Origin: Streptomyces olivochromogenes
Lineage (GTDB): Bacteria > Actinomycetota > Actinomycetes > Streptomycetales > Streptomycetaceae
DNA length: 64,000 bases
Assembly (NCBI RefSeq): GCF_001514115.1
Contig: NZ_KQ948466.1
Location: 62,001 to 126,000 of the forward strand
Direction of reading: 5' to 3'
Positions within the stretch are counted from its first letter, which is position 1; each line of letters begins with the position of its first letter. Shown piece after piece: positions 24,506 to 32,579 of this stretch. The position numbers and the translations under genes are program-made. The notes under the pieces are model-generated. The model made no database searches and was not told the DNA's origin. It was given only the letters and a program-made list of their open reading frames with translations.

Positions 24506-25708
24506 CTACCGGCGCGAGCGGGCCTGCACCGTGCGCGCCACGCGCGGACCCAGCCAGCGCTTGAACCGGCGCAGTGCCTCCAGTTGTCCGGCCGCGCGGT
24601 CGATCCGGTAGTACAGCTGCGGCGGGATGTACGGGAGCAGTGGTGAGTGCCGCTGGCCGAGCAGGGCGAACATCTGCGCCGGGGGAAGACGGATGTAACG
24701 CGGCAGGTTCTCGTACCACTGGGCGCTGTGCCGGGCGGCGCTCTGCACCGACAGCAGCGCCGCCCTGCGCTCCTGTTCGTAGTGGGCGAGGGCGGCGGAC
24801 AGTTCCTGGTGTCCGCCCAGGGCTCCGGCCAGGGAGATGGCGTCCTCCAGGGCGAGGGTGGTGCCCGCTCCGATCGAGTAGTGCGTGGTGTGGGCGGCGT
24901 CGCCGAGCAGGACGAGGTTGCCGCGGCTCCAGGTGCGGTTGGTCAGGGTGCGGAAGTTCAGCCACTGCGCGCTGCCGTCGGCGTGCGCCCGACCGATCAG
25001 TCCGTGTCCCCCGAGGAGGTCGACGAAGAGCTTCTCCAGCAGCGCCAGGCCGTCGGCCTCGCTCGCCCGGTCGAGCCCGAGACCGGTCCAGGTCTCCGGG
25101 GCGCACTCGACGACGCACGTGCTCTGTCGGGCGCTGAATCCGTAGGCGTAGCACCAGATCCAGCCGTGATCCGTCTCCACGAAGGCGAAGGTGAAGGAGT
25201 CGAGGACCTTGGTGGTGCCGAGCCAGATGTACAGGTTGCGGCCCAGAGTGATGTCACTGCCGAAGTGGTCGGCGTGACGGGCGCGCAGCGCGCTGTTGAC
25301 TCCGTCGCCGGCGACGACGAGATCGGCCTCGGGCAGCCGGTCCGCGGTGACCTCGTGCTCGAACTCGACGCGTACGCCCAGGGATCGGGCCCGCTGCGCG
25401 AGGAGGTCGAGCAGGTGCCGACGGCCGATGCCGAACCCCTCGTCACCGTGGTGGACCGTCGTCCGGTCGCCGACGTGGGCGACTCCGTCGCTCCAGCACA
25501 CCGAGTGGTCACGGACGGCGCGCGCGGACTCGGGATCGCTCTCGTGGAGTTTGTCGAGCAGGCCCGCCCAGTACGTCACTCCCCAGCCGTAGGTCGATCC
25601 GGCCGGGTTCCGTTCGTAGACGGCGATGTCGTGGGACGGGTCCTGGCGCTTCATCAGGATCGAGAAGTACAGGTTCGCGGGTCCGCCACCGACGCACGCG
25701 ATCTTCAC
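24506..25708 (-). CDS. FAD-dependent aromatic monooxygenase (VioD/SdgC-like)
   Basis: The 400-residue flavoprotein starts at the second of two GTGs (25708), because GGAG is correctly spaced to it and the protein then opens KIACVGGGPANLYFSILMK. This is the FAD-binding GxGxxG region. GNLVLLGDAAHTTHYSIGAG is the second FAD motif. From memory the segment GRNLYIWLGTTKVLDSFTF resembles violacein enzyme VioD, and the overall pattern resembles the N-terminal part of salicylyl-CoA hydroxylase SdgC. It should hydroxylate an aromatic ring with NAD(P)H and O2. No CoA ligase or dioxygenase is nearby, so the substrate is unknown. Confidence 0.8.
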   Translation of the reverse strand: MKIACVGGGPANLYFSILMKRQDPSHDIAVYERNPAGSTYGWGVTYWAGLLDKLHESDPESARAVRDHSVCWSDGVAHVGDRTTVHHGDEGFGIGRRHLLDLLAQRARSLGVRVEFEHEVTADRLPEADLVVAGDGVNSALRARHADHFGSDITLGRNLYIWLGTTKVLDSFTFAFVETDHGWIWCYAYGFSARQSTCVVECAPETWTGLGLDRASEADGLALLEKLFVDLLGGHGLIGRAHADGSAQWLNFRTLTNRTWSRGNLVLLGDAAHTTHYSIGAGTTLALEDAISLAGALGGHQELSAALAHYEQERRAALLSVQSAARHSAQWYENLPRYIRLPPAQMFALLGQRHSPLLPYIPPQLYYRIDRAAGQLEALRRFKRWLGPRVARTVQARSRR

Positions 25709-26047
25709 GCGCACTCCAATTCGTCACACAAAGCGGTCAATTGATCACGTAGAGTAGCAGGCAGGTGCGACCCCCGCGGTTCGCGCCAGCTTGCGGGCGT
25801 GAGCCGCGCCACCCGCCACCGGCCGGCCCGGGAAGATCATCGGCGGAGCGTTCGCCCACCGGAGGAATTCCGCCTTCCGGCCGATCACGGACACCCGCAC
25901 AGCAAGATCATCTTCGTTCAACCTTGCACGACATTTACTTAATTGTCCTGATCGCGGCCAACCGACATCCGGCGATTTCTCCCGCTCTCCGACGAACCGA
26001 TAGGCATATCGGGTCATCTACCGAGCTTGATCGCAGGAGGTCTCCGC
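25709..26047. other. Divergent intergenic region, monooxygenase / melC
   Basis: These 339 bp contain no credible gene. An A+T-rich patch at 25715-25760 with GGTCAATTGATC (25735-25746) is probably the monooxygenase promoter. A second patch (25915-25955) and the CCGATA/TATCGG dyad at 25997-26012 precede melC1. Confidence 0.5.
25997..26012. promoter_or_regulatory. CCGATA-GGCA-TATCGG dyad before melC1
   Basis: A perfect 6+6 inverted repeat with a 4-bp centre lies 36 bp before the melC1 start, within the expected promoter or leader. It is a candidate operator for copper- or development-dependent control of melanin synthesis. Confidence 0.4.
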
Positions 26048-26437
26048 ATGCCGGAACTCACCCGTCGCCGTGCCCTCGGGGCCGCGGCCGTCCTCGCCGC
26101 CGCGGCCGGCACCCAGACCGTCGCCGCGGCCCGGGCCGCGGACACCGGACACCACGGCGGGCCCGAGGCCTTCGACGAGGTCTACCGGGGCCGACGCATC
26201 ACGGGCCGCGCCGCCGACGGCGGCGGTCACCATCACGAACACGGCGCCGGGTACGCCGTGTTCATCGACGGGGTCGAGCTGCACGTGATGCAGAACGCCG
26301 ACGGCAGCTGGATCAGCGTCGTCAGCCACTACGACCCGGTGCCCACCCCGCGCGCCGCCGCCCGCGCCGCGGTCGTGGAACTCCAGGGGGCACCGCTCGT
26401 CCCCCTCGGCATGCCCATGCCCATGCCCCAGCAGTGA
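26048..26437 (+). CDS. melC1: Tyrosinase copper chaperone MelC1
   Basis: The 129-residue caddie protein starts at ATG 26048, 9 bp after AGGAGG. A twin-arginine-type N-terminus (TRRRALGAAAVLAAAAG) directs export. The His-rich middle (GGHHHEHGAGYAVFIDG) and the conserved ELHVMQNADGSWIS segment are the MelC1 family core, where copper ligands and the tyrosine that enters the tyrosinase active site reside. It loads copper into MelC2 and carries it through the Tat system. MelC2 follows 34 bp downstream. Confidence 0.93.
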   Translation: MPELTRRRALGAAAVLAAAAGTQTVAAARAADTGHHGGPEAFDEVYRGRRITGRAADGGGHHHEHGAGYAVFIDGVELHVMQNADGSWISVVSHYDPVPTPRAAARAAVVELQGAPLVPLGMPMPMPQQ

Positions 26438-26471
26438 CCCAGCCCCGTCAGCACACCGTGGAGTCCCGCAC

Positions 26472-27296
26472 ATGACCGTACGCAAGAACCAGGCGAACCT
26501 GACCGCCGACGAGAAGCGGCGTTTCGTCGACGCGCTCCTCCAGCTGAAGCGCAGTGGCCGGTACGACGCCTTCGTCACCACGCACAACGCGTTCATCCTC
26601 GGCGACACGGACAACGGCGAACGGACGGGCCACCGTTCGCCCTCCTTCCTGCCCTGGCACCGCAGATTCCTGCTGGAGTTCGAGCGGGCACTGCAGTCCG
26701 TGGACGCCTCCGTCGCCCTCCCGTACTGGGACTGGAGCACCGACCGTTCGCCCCGTTCCACCCTGTGGGCCCCCGACTTCCTCGGCGGCACCGGGCGCAG
26801 CCTGGACGGCCGGGTGATGGACGGCCCCTTCGCGGCCTCCGCGGGCAACTGGCCGATCAGCGTACGTGTCGACGGCCGTACGTATCTGCGGCGATCCCTC
26901 GGCAGCGGGGTCCGTGAGCTGCCGACCCGCGCGGAGGTGGACTCCGTGCTCGGCATGGCGACGTACGACATGGCGCCCTGGAACAGTTCCTCGGACGGTT
27001 TCCGCAATCACCTCGAAGGGTGGCGCGGCGTCAACCTCCACAACCGGGTGCACGTCTGGGTCGGCGGCCAGATGGCCACCGGTGTCTCCCCCAACGACCC
27101 CGTCTTCTGGCTGCACCACGCCTACATAGACAAGCTCTGGGCCGACTGGCAGCGCCGCCACCCCGCCTCCGGCTATCTGCCGCTCTCCGGCACCCCCGAC
27201 GTCGTGGACCTCGACGAGACCATGAAGCCGTGGAACGACGTGAAACCGGTGGACCTGCTGGACCACACCGCGTTCTACACCTTCGACACCGTCTGA
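26472..27296 (+). CDS. melC2: Tyrosinase MelC2
   Basis: The 274-residue type-3 copper monooxygenase oxidises tyrosine to dopaquinone for melanin. All six copper histidines are present at the positions known for Streptomyces tyrosinase. His38, His54 and His63 form CuA (TTHNAF, TGHRSP, PWHRRF). His190, His194 and His216 form CuB (NLHNRVHVW, WLHHAY). It has no signal peptide and relies on MelC1 for export. A strong hairpin terminator follows. Colonies should make dark pigment if the operon is expressed. Confidence 0.95.
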   Translation: MTVRKNQANLTADEKRRFVDALLQLKRSGRYDAFVTTHNAFILGDTDNGERTGHRSPSFLPWHRRFLLEFERALQSVDASVALPYWDWSTDRSPRSTLWAPDFLGGTGRSLDGRVMDGPFAASAGNWPISVRVDGRTYLRRSLGSGVRELPTRAEVDSVLGMATYDMAPWNSSSDGFRNHLEGWRGVNLHNRVHVWVGGQMATGVSPNDPVFWLHHAYIDKLWADWQRRHPASGYLPLSGTPDVVDLDETMKPWNDVKPVDLLDHTAFYTFDTV

Positions 27297-27314
27297 CCGC
27301 GCGTTCACAGGTCC

Positions 27315-27356
27315 GGCCCCGCTGGCCCCTCCTCATCGGGAGGGGCCGGCGGGGCC
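27315..27356 (+). terminator. Terminator of the melC operon
   Basis: An 18-bp stem (27315-27332 with 27339-27356, one G-T wobble) encloses a short loop 18 bp past the melC2 stop. Its core is GGCCCCTCC paired with GGAGGGGCC. Confidence 0.82.
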
Positions 27357-27370
27357 TCACGCCGCTCGTC

Positions 27371-27398
27371 TAGACGTCCTCCACTAGACGTCCTCCAC
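27371..27398. repeat. 14-bp tandem duplication at a gene end
   Basis: TAGACGTCCTCCAC occurs twice in direct tandem. The second copy holds the stop codon and last codons of the leftward hypothetical gene, and the first copy lies just past the stop. Confidence 0.8.
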
Positions 27399-28349
27399 CT
27401 GCCAGCCGTCCGCGTACCCGATCCGTACGTGCGGCGCGGTGGTGTCCGTCCCGTCCTGGTGCAGCAGGACGACGGGGCGCTCGGTGAGGACGACGGCGTC
27501 CTCCAGCGGCCACCAGGCGCCCACCTGGTACAAGGCCTCCTGCAGGGCTTCCAGGGCGGGCGAGCCGGGCAGCCCGGCGGCGGCGAGCATGCTGCGCCAG
27601 TGGATCAACTCCCCTGCGGCGGACCAGCTGTCCAGCCTGCCGCCGAACTCCTGCCGGAAGTAGATCTCCTCCCGGCTCGGCGGCGGTGGCGGGGTGATCA
27701 CGTCCATGACGCGGACGGGCCGAACGATGTGCCCCGGCACCGGACCGCGGAGCCTGTCCTGAAGGCGGCGCCGCACCAGCCCGCCGAAGCGCCCCGGCGC
27801 GGGGTCCGTCGACCGGGAAAGGACCCGGCTCATCTCCTCCTCCAGTTCGTAGGCGCCGGACTCACCGCGCTCCCAGTGCAGGCCGAGCGTGTCGTACAGG
27901 GGCTCGCCCAGGGCCCGTACCAGTCGTGTCCTCGCTTCGGAGGTGTCCCAGAAGGTGCCCGTCAACGGCCTTCTCGCGCGACCGGCCGGCGGCCGGCCGT
28001 CACCCGCCGCCGGGAGTTGGTCGCGCATCCGTTCCTCCGCCCGCCGCGCGAACTCCGGCGAGAGCCGCAGCGGCGGACCGGCGGCGAGGTCGGTGAACAG
28101 TGTCCCGTCGAGCCGGTCCTCGCGCCCGTGGCGCAGTACCCAGGACGCCGGCGCGCCGCCCAGCGGGGAGTCCATCCATACGACGGTCCGCGGAACCGGC
28201 AGACCATGGGCGCGATACACGGCGGCGACCGAGGCCTCGGCCCTCGGCCGGTCGCAGGGTTCGGTACTCAGCCCCGCCCGCAGCCATCGGTCGGCTTCGG
28301 CGAGCACGCGGGCCTCGACGTCCGCGGTCAGTAGTTCTTCGTGCCCCAT
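27384..28349 (-). CDS. Hypothetical protein resembling DUF6745 proteins
   Basis: The 321-residue cytosolic protein is rich in Arg, Glu and Leu and has no signal or membrane segment. The N-terminal part (RWLRAGLSTEPCDRPRAEA, then VVWMDSPLGGAPASW) resembles what I recall of DUF6745 proteins, which occur in actinomycetes and myxobacteria with no known role. The C-terminus ends GYADGWQVEDV inside a 14-bp duplication. The start at ATG 28349 is preferred. An ATG at 28367 would add six Gly-rich residues. It lies downstream of the propeller kinase gene on the same strand with a 65-bp gap, so it may share its transcript. Confidence 0.65.
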   Translation of the reverse strand: MGHEELLTADVEARVLAEADRWLRAGLSTEPCDRPRAEASVAAVYRAHGLPVPRTVVWMDSPLGGAPASWVLRHGREDRLDGTLFTDLAAGPPLRLSPEFARRAEERMRDQLPAAGDGRPPAGRARRPLTGTFWDTSEARTRLVRALGEPLYDTLGLHWERGESGAYELEEEMSRVLSRSTDPAPGRFGGLVRRRLQDRLRGPVPGHIVRPVRVMDVITPPPPPSREEIYFRQEFGGRLDSWSAAGELIHWRSMLAAAGLPGSPALEALQEALYQVGAWWPLEDAVVLTERPVVLLHQDGTDTTAPHVRIGYADGWQVEDV

Positions 28350-28414
28350 TTCGTCCCCACCCCCCATGCTTCATCCCCCATCCCCCGTCCCCCATCGCCC
28401 ACCCGAGTCCGTCG

Positions 28415-30487
28415 CTACCGTGTCACCGCGTACAGGTAGCCGTCCTCGCTGCCGACGTACACCACCCCGTCGGACACGGCGGGCGTGGAGTACACGGCGC
28501 CGCCGGTGGCGAACTTCCACCGCTGTCTGCCGGTCGGGGTGTTCACCGCGTACAGGTGGCGGTCGCCACCGCCGACGTACACCACCCCGTCGGACACGGT
28601 CGGCGAGGAGAGCGCGCGTCGGCCGATGGGGAACTTCCATCGTTGCTTGCCCGTGGCGGCCTCCACCGCATACAGGTTGCCGTCGTCACTCCCGGCGTAG
28701 ACGACCCCGTCGGACACGGTCAGCGACGAGGACACGACACCGCCGACCGCTGTCTTCCATCGCCGCTCGCCCGTCACGGCGTCCACCGCGAGGAGCGTGC
28801 CGCCCTCGGAACCGGCGTAGACCACGCCGTCGACCACGGCGGGGCGGGTGAACACGCTGCCGTCGGTGGTGGTCTTCCACCGTCGCTCACCGGTGGCCTC
28901 GTCCACCGCGAACAGGCTGTGGTAGCTGCCGAAGTAGACCACCGCGTCCGCCACCGTCGCAGACGAGGACACCACGCCACCGGCGAAGAAGTGCCACGTC
29001 TCGCTGCCGTCGGCGATGTCCACGGCGTGCAGGTTGCCGTTCTCACCGCCGATATAGACGACCCCACCGGCCTCGGTGGGCGACTGGGAACCGACGCTGC
29101 CGAGGTGGAACCTCCACTGTTCCTTGCCGGTGGCGCCGTCCAGTGCGTACAGGTTCTCGTCGACGCCGCTGAGGAGGACGGTCCCCCGGGCGGCGACCGG
29201 TGACGAATACCCGACACCGGTCCTGGGGCGCTTCCAGCGCTGTTCGCCGGTGGAGGCGTCCACCGCGCACAGGTTGCGGCTGCTGCTGATGTACACCAGA
29301 CCGTCCGCCACGGCCGGCGACGCGTACACCAGGCCACCGACCTGGAACCGCCAGCGCCGCTCGCCTGGCCCGGCCTCGCGTCTTCGCGTGGCGGAGGACC
29401 TGTTGTCGTAGATGCTCCAGCCGCCGAACCCGAGACCCGCGACACCGGCCCCCACGCCGAGCAGGGCCCGTCGGCGCGACGGCCCCACCGGCCCACCCGC
29501 GGCATCGACGGACGGCGGCCGGTCACCGTCGGGCCTCTCCCCCGTCCGGGGCGGCACCACCCGCGCCGACGGCTCGGGCGAGGGCTGCGTGGCTCTGCGG
29601 GTGTATACGGCGACGGTCACCGGCTCGGGCAGCCAACCGGCCTGCGACGGGGCGGAGTTGACGGCCGGTACGCCGCCGGTCGCTCGGGCCAGCCGGTCCA
29701 GCAACGTGGGCACGGTGGGCCGTGCGCCGGGCTCCTTGGCGAGGCACTCCGCCACCAAGTCCCGTACGTCGGACGGGAGTCGGCGCAGGTCGGGTTCCTC
29801 GTAGACGACACGGAAGCTCAGGGCGTGCGCCGAACCGGTCCCGAACGGCCCGGCCCCGGTGGCGGTGAAGGCCAGGACCGCACCCAGGGAGAAGACATCA
29901 CTGGCCGGCCCGACCGGCTTGCCGGTCAGCTGCTCGGGAGACATGAACCCCGGCGTGCCCACCACCACGCCGGTCCGGGTCAGCGCGCTGGCCTCCCCGG
30001 TCACCGAGATCCCGAAGTCGATCACCCGCGGTCCGTCCGGGGCGAGCAGGATGTTCGACGGCTTGAGGTCCCGGTGGACCACCTCGGCCGCGTGGATCGC
30101 CTCCAGGGCCTCGGCAAGTCCCGCGCCGAGCGCCAGCACCGGGCCCTCGGGCCAGGGCCCGTGCGCCGCCACGGCATCACCCAGCGGGACCCCGGGCACG
30201 TACGCGGTCGCCAGCCACGCGGGCGACCCGTCCGGATCGGCGTCGACGACACCCGCGGTGAACACGCCGTTCACCCGCCGGGCCGCGGCGACCTCCCGGG
30301 TGAACCGGCGCCGGAAGTCACCGTCGTCCGCCAGTTCCGGACGCACCACCTTGACCGCGACCGCCCGCCCTCCTGGCGAACGCCCCAGGTAGACGCGCCC
30401 CATCCCGCCCGCGCCGAGCCGCGCCACGATCCGGTAGCGCCCCACCTGACGCGGGTCCCCCGCCTCCAGCGCCTCGAACGCCTCCAC
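28415..30487 (-). CDS. Ser/Thr protein kinase with eight-repeat PQQ beta-propeller
   Basis: The 690-residue protein starts at GTG 30487. The N-terminal Hanks kinase (about residues 15-270) is complete, with LGAGGMGRVYLG, AVKVV lysine, HRDLKPSNILL, DFGIS and GTPGFMSPEQ. A Pro-rich juxtamembrane linker leads to one probable membrane helix near 345-365 (ALLGVGAGVAGLGFGGW). The rest is eight PQQ-type blades, each ending in a form of LYAVDxxTGxxRWK. Kinases of this layout sense an extracellular ligand through the propeller. The repeats are conserved at DNA level too (28.4-29.4 kb), so they are prone to recombination or assembly error. Confidence 0.9.
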   Translation of the reverse strand: MEAFEALEAGDPRQVGRYRIVARLGAGGMGRVYLGRSPGGRAVAVKVVRPELADDGDFRRRFTREVAAARRVNGVFTAGVVDADPDGSPAWLATAYVPGVPLGDAVAAHGPWPEGPVLALGAGLAEALEAIHAAEVVHRDLKPSNILLAPDGPRVIDFGISVTGEASALTRTGVVVGTPGFMSPEQLTGKPVGPASDVFSLGAVLAFTATGAGPFGTGSAHALSFRVVYEEPDLRRLPSDVRDLVAECLAKEPGARPTVPTLLDRLARATGGVPAVNSAPSQAGWLPEPVTVAVYTRRATQPSPEPSARVVPPRTGERPDGDRPPSVDAAGGPVGPSRRRALLGVGAGVAGLGFGGWSIYDNRSSATRRREAGPGERRWRFQVGGLVYASPAVADGLVYISSSRNLCAVDASTGEQRWKRPRTGVGYSSPVAARGTVLLSGVDENLYALDGATGKEQWRFHLGSVGSQSPTEAGGVVYIGGENGNLHAVDIADGSETWHFFAGGVVSSSATVADAVVYFGSYHSLFAVDEATGERRWKTTTDGSVFTRPAVVDGVVYAGSEGGTLLAVDAVTGERRWKTAVGGVVSSSLTVSDGVVYAGSDDGNLYAVEAATGKQRWKFPIGRRALSSPTVSDGVVYVGGGDRHLYAVNTPTGRQRWKFATGGAVYSTPAVSDGVVYVGSEDGYLYAVTR

Positions 30488-30582
30488 GCAACCCCCTGCA
30501 AGGCCCCCACGCCCCCGGCCGGTGCCGAAGATCCCACATCCTCCCCGACGCGCCCCGTCTTCGCACCAGTGTCCGCCACGCA

Positions 30583-30626
30583 CTTCGGGGGCTGTCCGCC
30601 GAGTGTTCGGCGGACAGCCCCCGAAG
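30583..30626 (-). terminator. 20-bp perfect stem-loop after the RNase HI gene
   Basis: CTTCGGGGGCTGTCCGCCGA pairs perfectly with the sequence at 30607-30626 across the 4-base loop GTGT. It begins 22 bp beyond the RNase HI stop and isolates the kinase gene downstream. Confidence 0.85.
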
Positions 30627-30647
30627 GAGACCGAGGCAGGGTGAGTA

Positions 30648-31355
30648 CTAGGCGTTGCTGGGCTCGGCCGTACGGCACTCGGGGTGCCCCCAGCCCTGGC
30701 CGTTCTTGGCGATGGGCTCGCCCGCCGCGTAGGAGCGGCCACAGACGCAGCGGCCCGGGAACTTGGCCTTGATCGTGCGGGCCGACGTGCCCTGCCGGGG
30801 TGTCTTGGCGGAGGCGGTGGCCGTGGTGCGTCGCCGGCCGGCGCCGGAGGGGGCCGGGGTGTCGGGGGACGGCGGGGGCTCCGGGGAGCCGAGGTCGCTG
30901 CCGGCCGGCTGCTGGGCGATGGCGGCCTGGCTCGCGGCGCGGTCGGCGAAGTCGTTCAGCCGGTCGCCGTCGACCTGGTGGGCGGGGACGTAGCGGAACT
31001 CCACGGTGCGGCCGTCGAGGAGTTCGTCGATGCGCGCGACCAGCTCCTGGTTGGCGACCGGCTTTCCGGCGGCCGTCTTCCAGCCCTTGCGCTTCCAGCC
31101 GGGCAGCCAGGTCGTGACGGCCTTCATGGCGTACTGGGAGTCCATCCGGATCTCCAGCGGGACGTCCGGCGCGATCGCTGTCAACAGGCGCTCCAGCGCG
31201 GTGAGTTCGGCGACGTTGTTCGTCGCCGTGCCCAGCGCTCCCGCCTCCCAGCGGGTCGGCGTCTCCGCGCCGTCGGCCACGACCCACGCCCATCCGGCCG
31301 GTCCCGGGTTTCCCTTCGAAGCCCCGTCACAGGCGGCCACCACACGTTCAAGCAT
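30648..31355 (-). CDS. rnhA: Ribonuclease HI with C-terminal zinc-ribbon-like extension
   Basis: The 235-residue protein has the RNase H domain in the first 140 residues. Visible parts are AACDGASKGNPGPAGW (first Asp), NNVAELTALE (Glu), IRMDSQYAMK (Asp) and RLNDFADRAA. It cuts RNA in RNA-DNA hybrids. A Pro/Thr-rich linker leads to a tail with four Cys/His (RCVCGRSYAAGEPI, WGHPECR) that may bind zinc or nucleic acid. The start at ATG 31355 overlaps the regulator stop by 8 bp, which suggests coupled translation. An upstream ATG at 31367 is possible. Confidence 0.88.
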   Translation of the reverse strand: MLERVVAACDGASKGNPGPAGWAWVVADGAETPTRWEAGALGTATNNVAELTALERLLTAIAPDVPLEIRMDSQYAMKAVTTWLPGWKRKGWKTAAGKPVANQELVARIDELLDGRTVEFRYVPAHQVDGDRLNDFADRAASQAAIAQQPAGSDLGSPEPPPSPDTPAPSGAGRRRTTATASAKTPRQGTSARTIKAKFPGRCVCGRSYAAGEPIAKNGQGWGHPECRTAEPSNA

Positions 31356-32403
31356 GTCCCCGATCATGCCACGGTCCGGCGGCGGCTCCCCGCACGGGCC
31401 GAAGCACGCTCTCCCGCATCCGGGGGCTGGTGCCGAGCAGCCGCAGACCCAGCAGCGTCGCCGTGTGCAGGACGTACTTGCCGTCACGGTGGCTGGCGAC
31501 CAGTCCTCCCTCGCGCAGCACGCCGATCTGGTAGCTGGCGCTGGGCAGCGCGATCCCCACGGCCTCGGCCACCTCGGAGGTGGTGCGGGCACTCTGTCCG
31601 GCGACCTCGGTCAGTACGGCGGCCCTGGTGCGGCCGAGCAGGCGCTCGACCCCGCCGTCGGTACCGTCCGCGACGGCGAGCGGAGTCTTCGCCACCGGGT
31701 ACACGAGCACGGGATCCAGACCGGGGTCCGCCAGCGCGGTCGGTCTGCGCCAGCAGAAGTAGGAGGGCAGCAGGAGAAGTCCGCGGCCCTCCAGATACAG
31801 GTCGCGCTGGACGGGATAGTCCACTTCGAGCACCGGGGCACTCCAGCGCGCGACCGGGCGCAGGCTCTCCAGCAGTGCCTGGGTGCCGCCGTCGAGGAGG
31901 GCTCGGGCGCGCACCCCGACATCGTTGCCCACCGCCGTACGGATGTGCGGCCAGTGCGGTTCCAGGAGACCGCGGAAGTAGATGCCCAGGGAGTTCGCCA
32001 GCACCTTGAGCCCGTCGCTGCCCGGTCGGCCCAGCGAGGCGGCCCAGTTCGGGACCGGACGCGACTCGGCCAGCCGCGACAGTTCGCGGACCATTTGCAC
32101 ACGCGGTGTGCGCAGCAGTTGGTCGAGTCCGGCGGAAAGACCGCCGCCGGTGACCGGTGGGGTGAGGAAGTCCGGAATATAGCCGGTGGCGGGAATCAGG
32201 GCGCGCAGTGGGCGCAGCGCGCGGACCAGGTTCGAGTCGCCGGAGAATCGTTGCCGCGCCGAGCGACGCCAAGGTCCGAATTCCAGCGGTCCCTGGCCGG
32301 TTTCCAGACGGCAGACACTGCACATCAGTTCCCAGAGGGGATCAGGCTGCCGGGCCACTCGAATGTTCTGCAGGTCGTCCGAAGTGAAGTGAATGCGGAG
32401 CAT
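31348..32403 (-). CDS. Winged-helix (ArsR-like) transcriptional regulator
   Basis: The 351-residue regulator starts at ATG 32403 (MLRIHFTSDDLQNIRVARQP). The long N-terminal domain is of a kind common in Streptomyces but uncharacterised. A C-terminal ArsR-type winged helix lies near residues 260-320 (SARTTSEVAEAVGIALPSAS, then QIGVLREGGLVASHRDGKYV). I see no metal-binding cysteine pair. A 10-bp palindrome CGTTCGAACG at 32453-32462 lies 50 bp upstream and may be its own operator. The RNase HI gene follows in an overlapping arrangement. Confidence 0.8.
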   Translation of the reverse strand: MLRIHFTSDDLQNIRVARQPDPLWELMCSVCRLETGQGPLEFGPWRRSARQRFSGDSNLVRALRPLRALIPATGYIPDFLTPPVTGGGLSAGLDQLLRTPRVQMVRELSRLAESRPVPNWAASLGRPGSDGLKVLANSLGIYFRGLLEPHWPHIRTAVGNDVGVRARALLDGGTQALLESLRPVARWSAPVLEVDYPVQRDLYLEGRGLLLLPSYFCWRRPTALADPGLDPVLVYPVAKTPLAVADGTDGGVERLLGRTRAAVLTEVAGQSARTTSEVAEAVGIALPSASYQIGVLREGGLVASHRDGKYVLHTATLLGLRLLGTSPRMRESVLRPVRGAAAGPWHDRGHA

Positions 32404-32452
32404 GAGGTCTCTTTCGCTCGCAATCCTTGTGGGGGGTTCGGCCGTTCGAACG

Positions 32453-32462
32453 TGCCGCAACC
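32453..32462. promoter_or_regulatory. CGTTCGAACG palindrome upstream of the winged-helix regulator
   Basis: A perfect 10-bp palindrome lies 50 bp before the regulator start and is a candidate autoregulatory site. Confidence 0.35.
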
Positions 32463-32521
32463 ACAAGAGGGGACGAGTACCGCATGCGCATGGTTGCCCC
32501 GGAGGCAAAAGGCCCGGTCCG

Positions 32522-32550
32522 CCCCGGAGGAATTCCGCCATTCTCCGGGG
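32522..32550 (-). terminator. Hairpin after the VOC gene
   Basis: CCCCGGAG and CTCCGGGG form an 8-bp stem with a 13-base loop, 30 bp beyond the VOC stop on the minus strand. Confidence 0.5.
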
Positions 32551-32579
32551 GGCCGGTCCGCGGGGGATCCGTGATCCGT

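Noticed and set aside
28430..29400. Regular repeats considered as a CRISPR array
   Set aside because: The period is about 120 bp and in frame, and the repeats encode PQQ propeller blades. There are no unique spacers of constant length and no cas genes.
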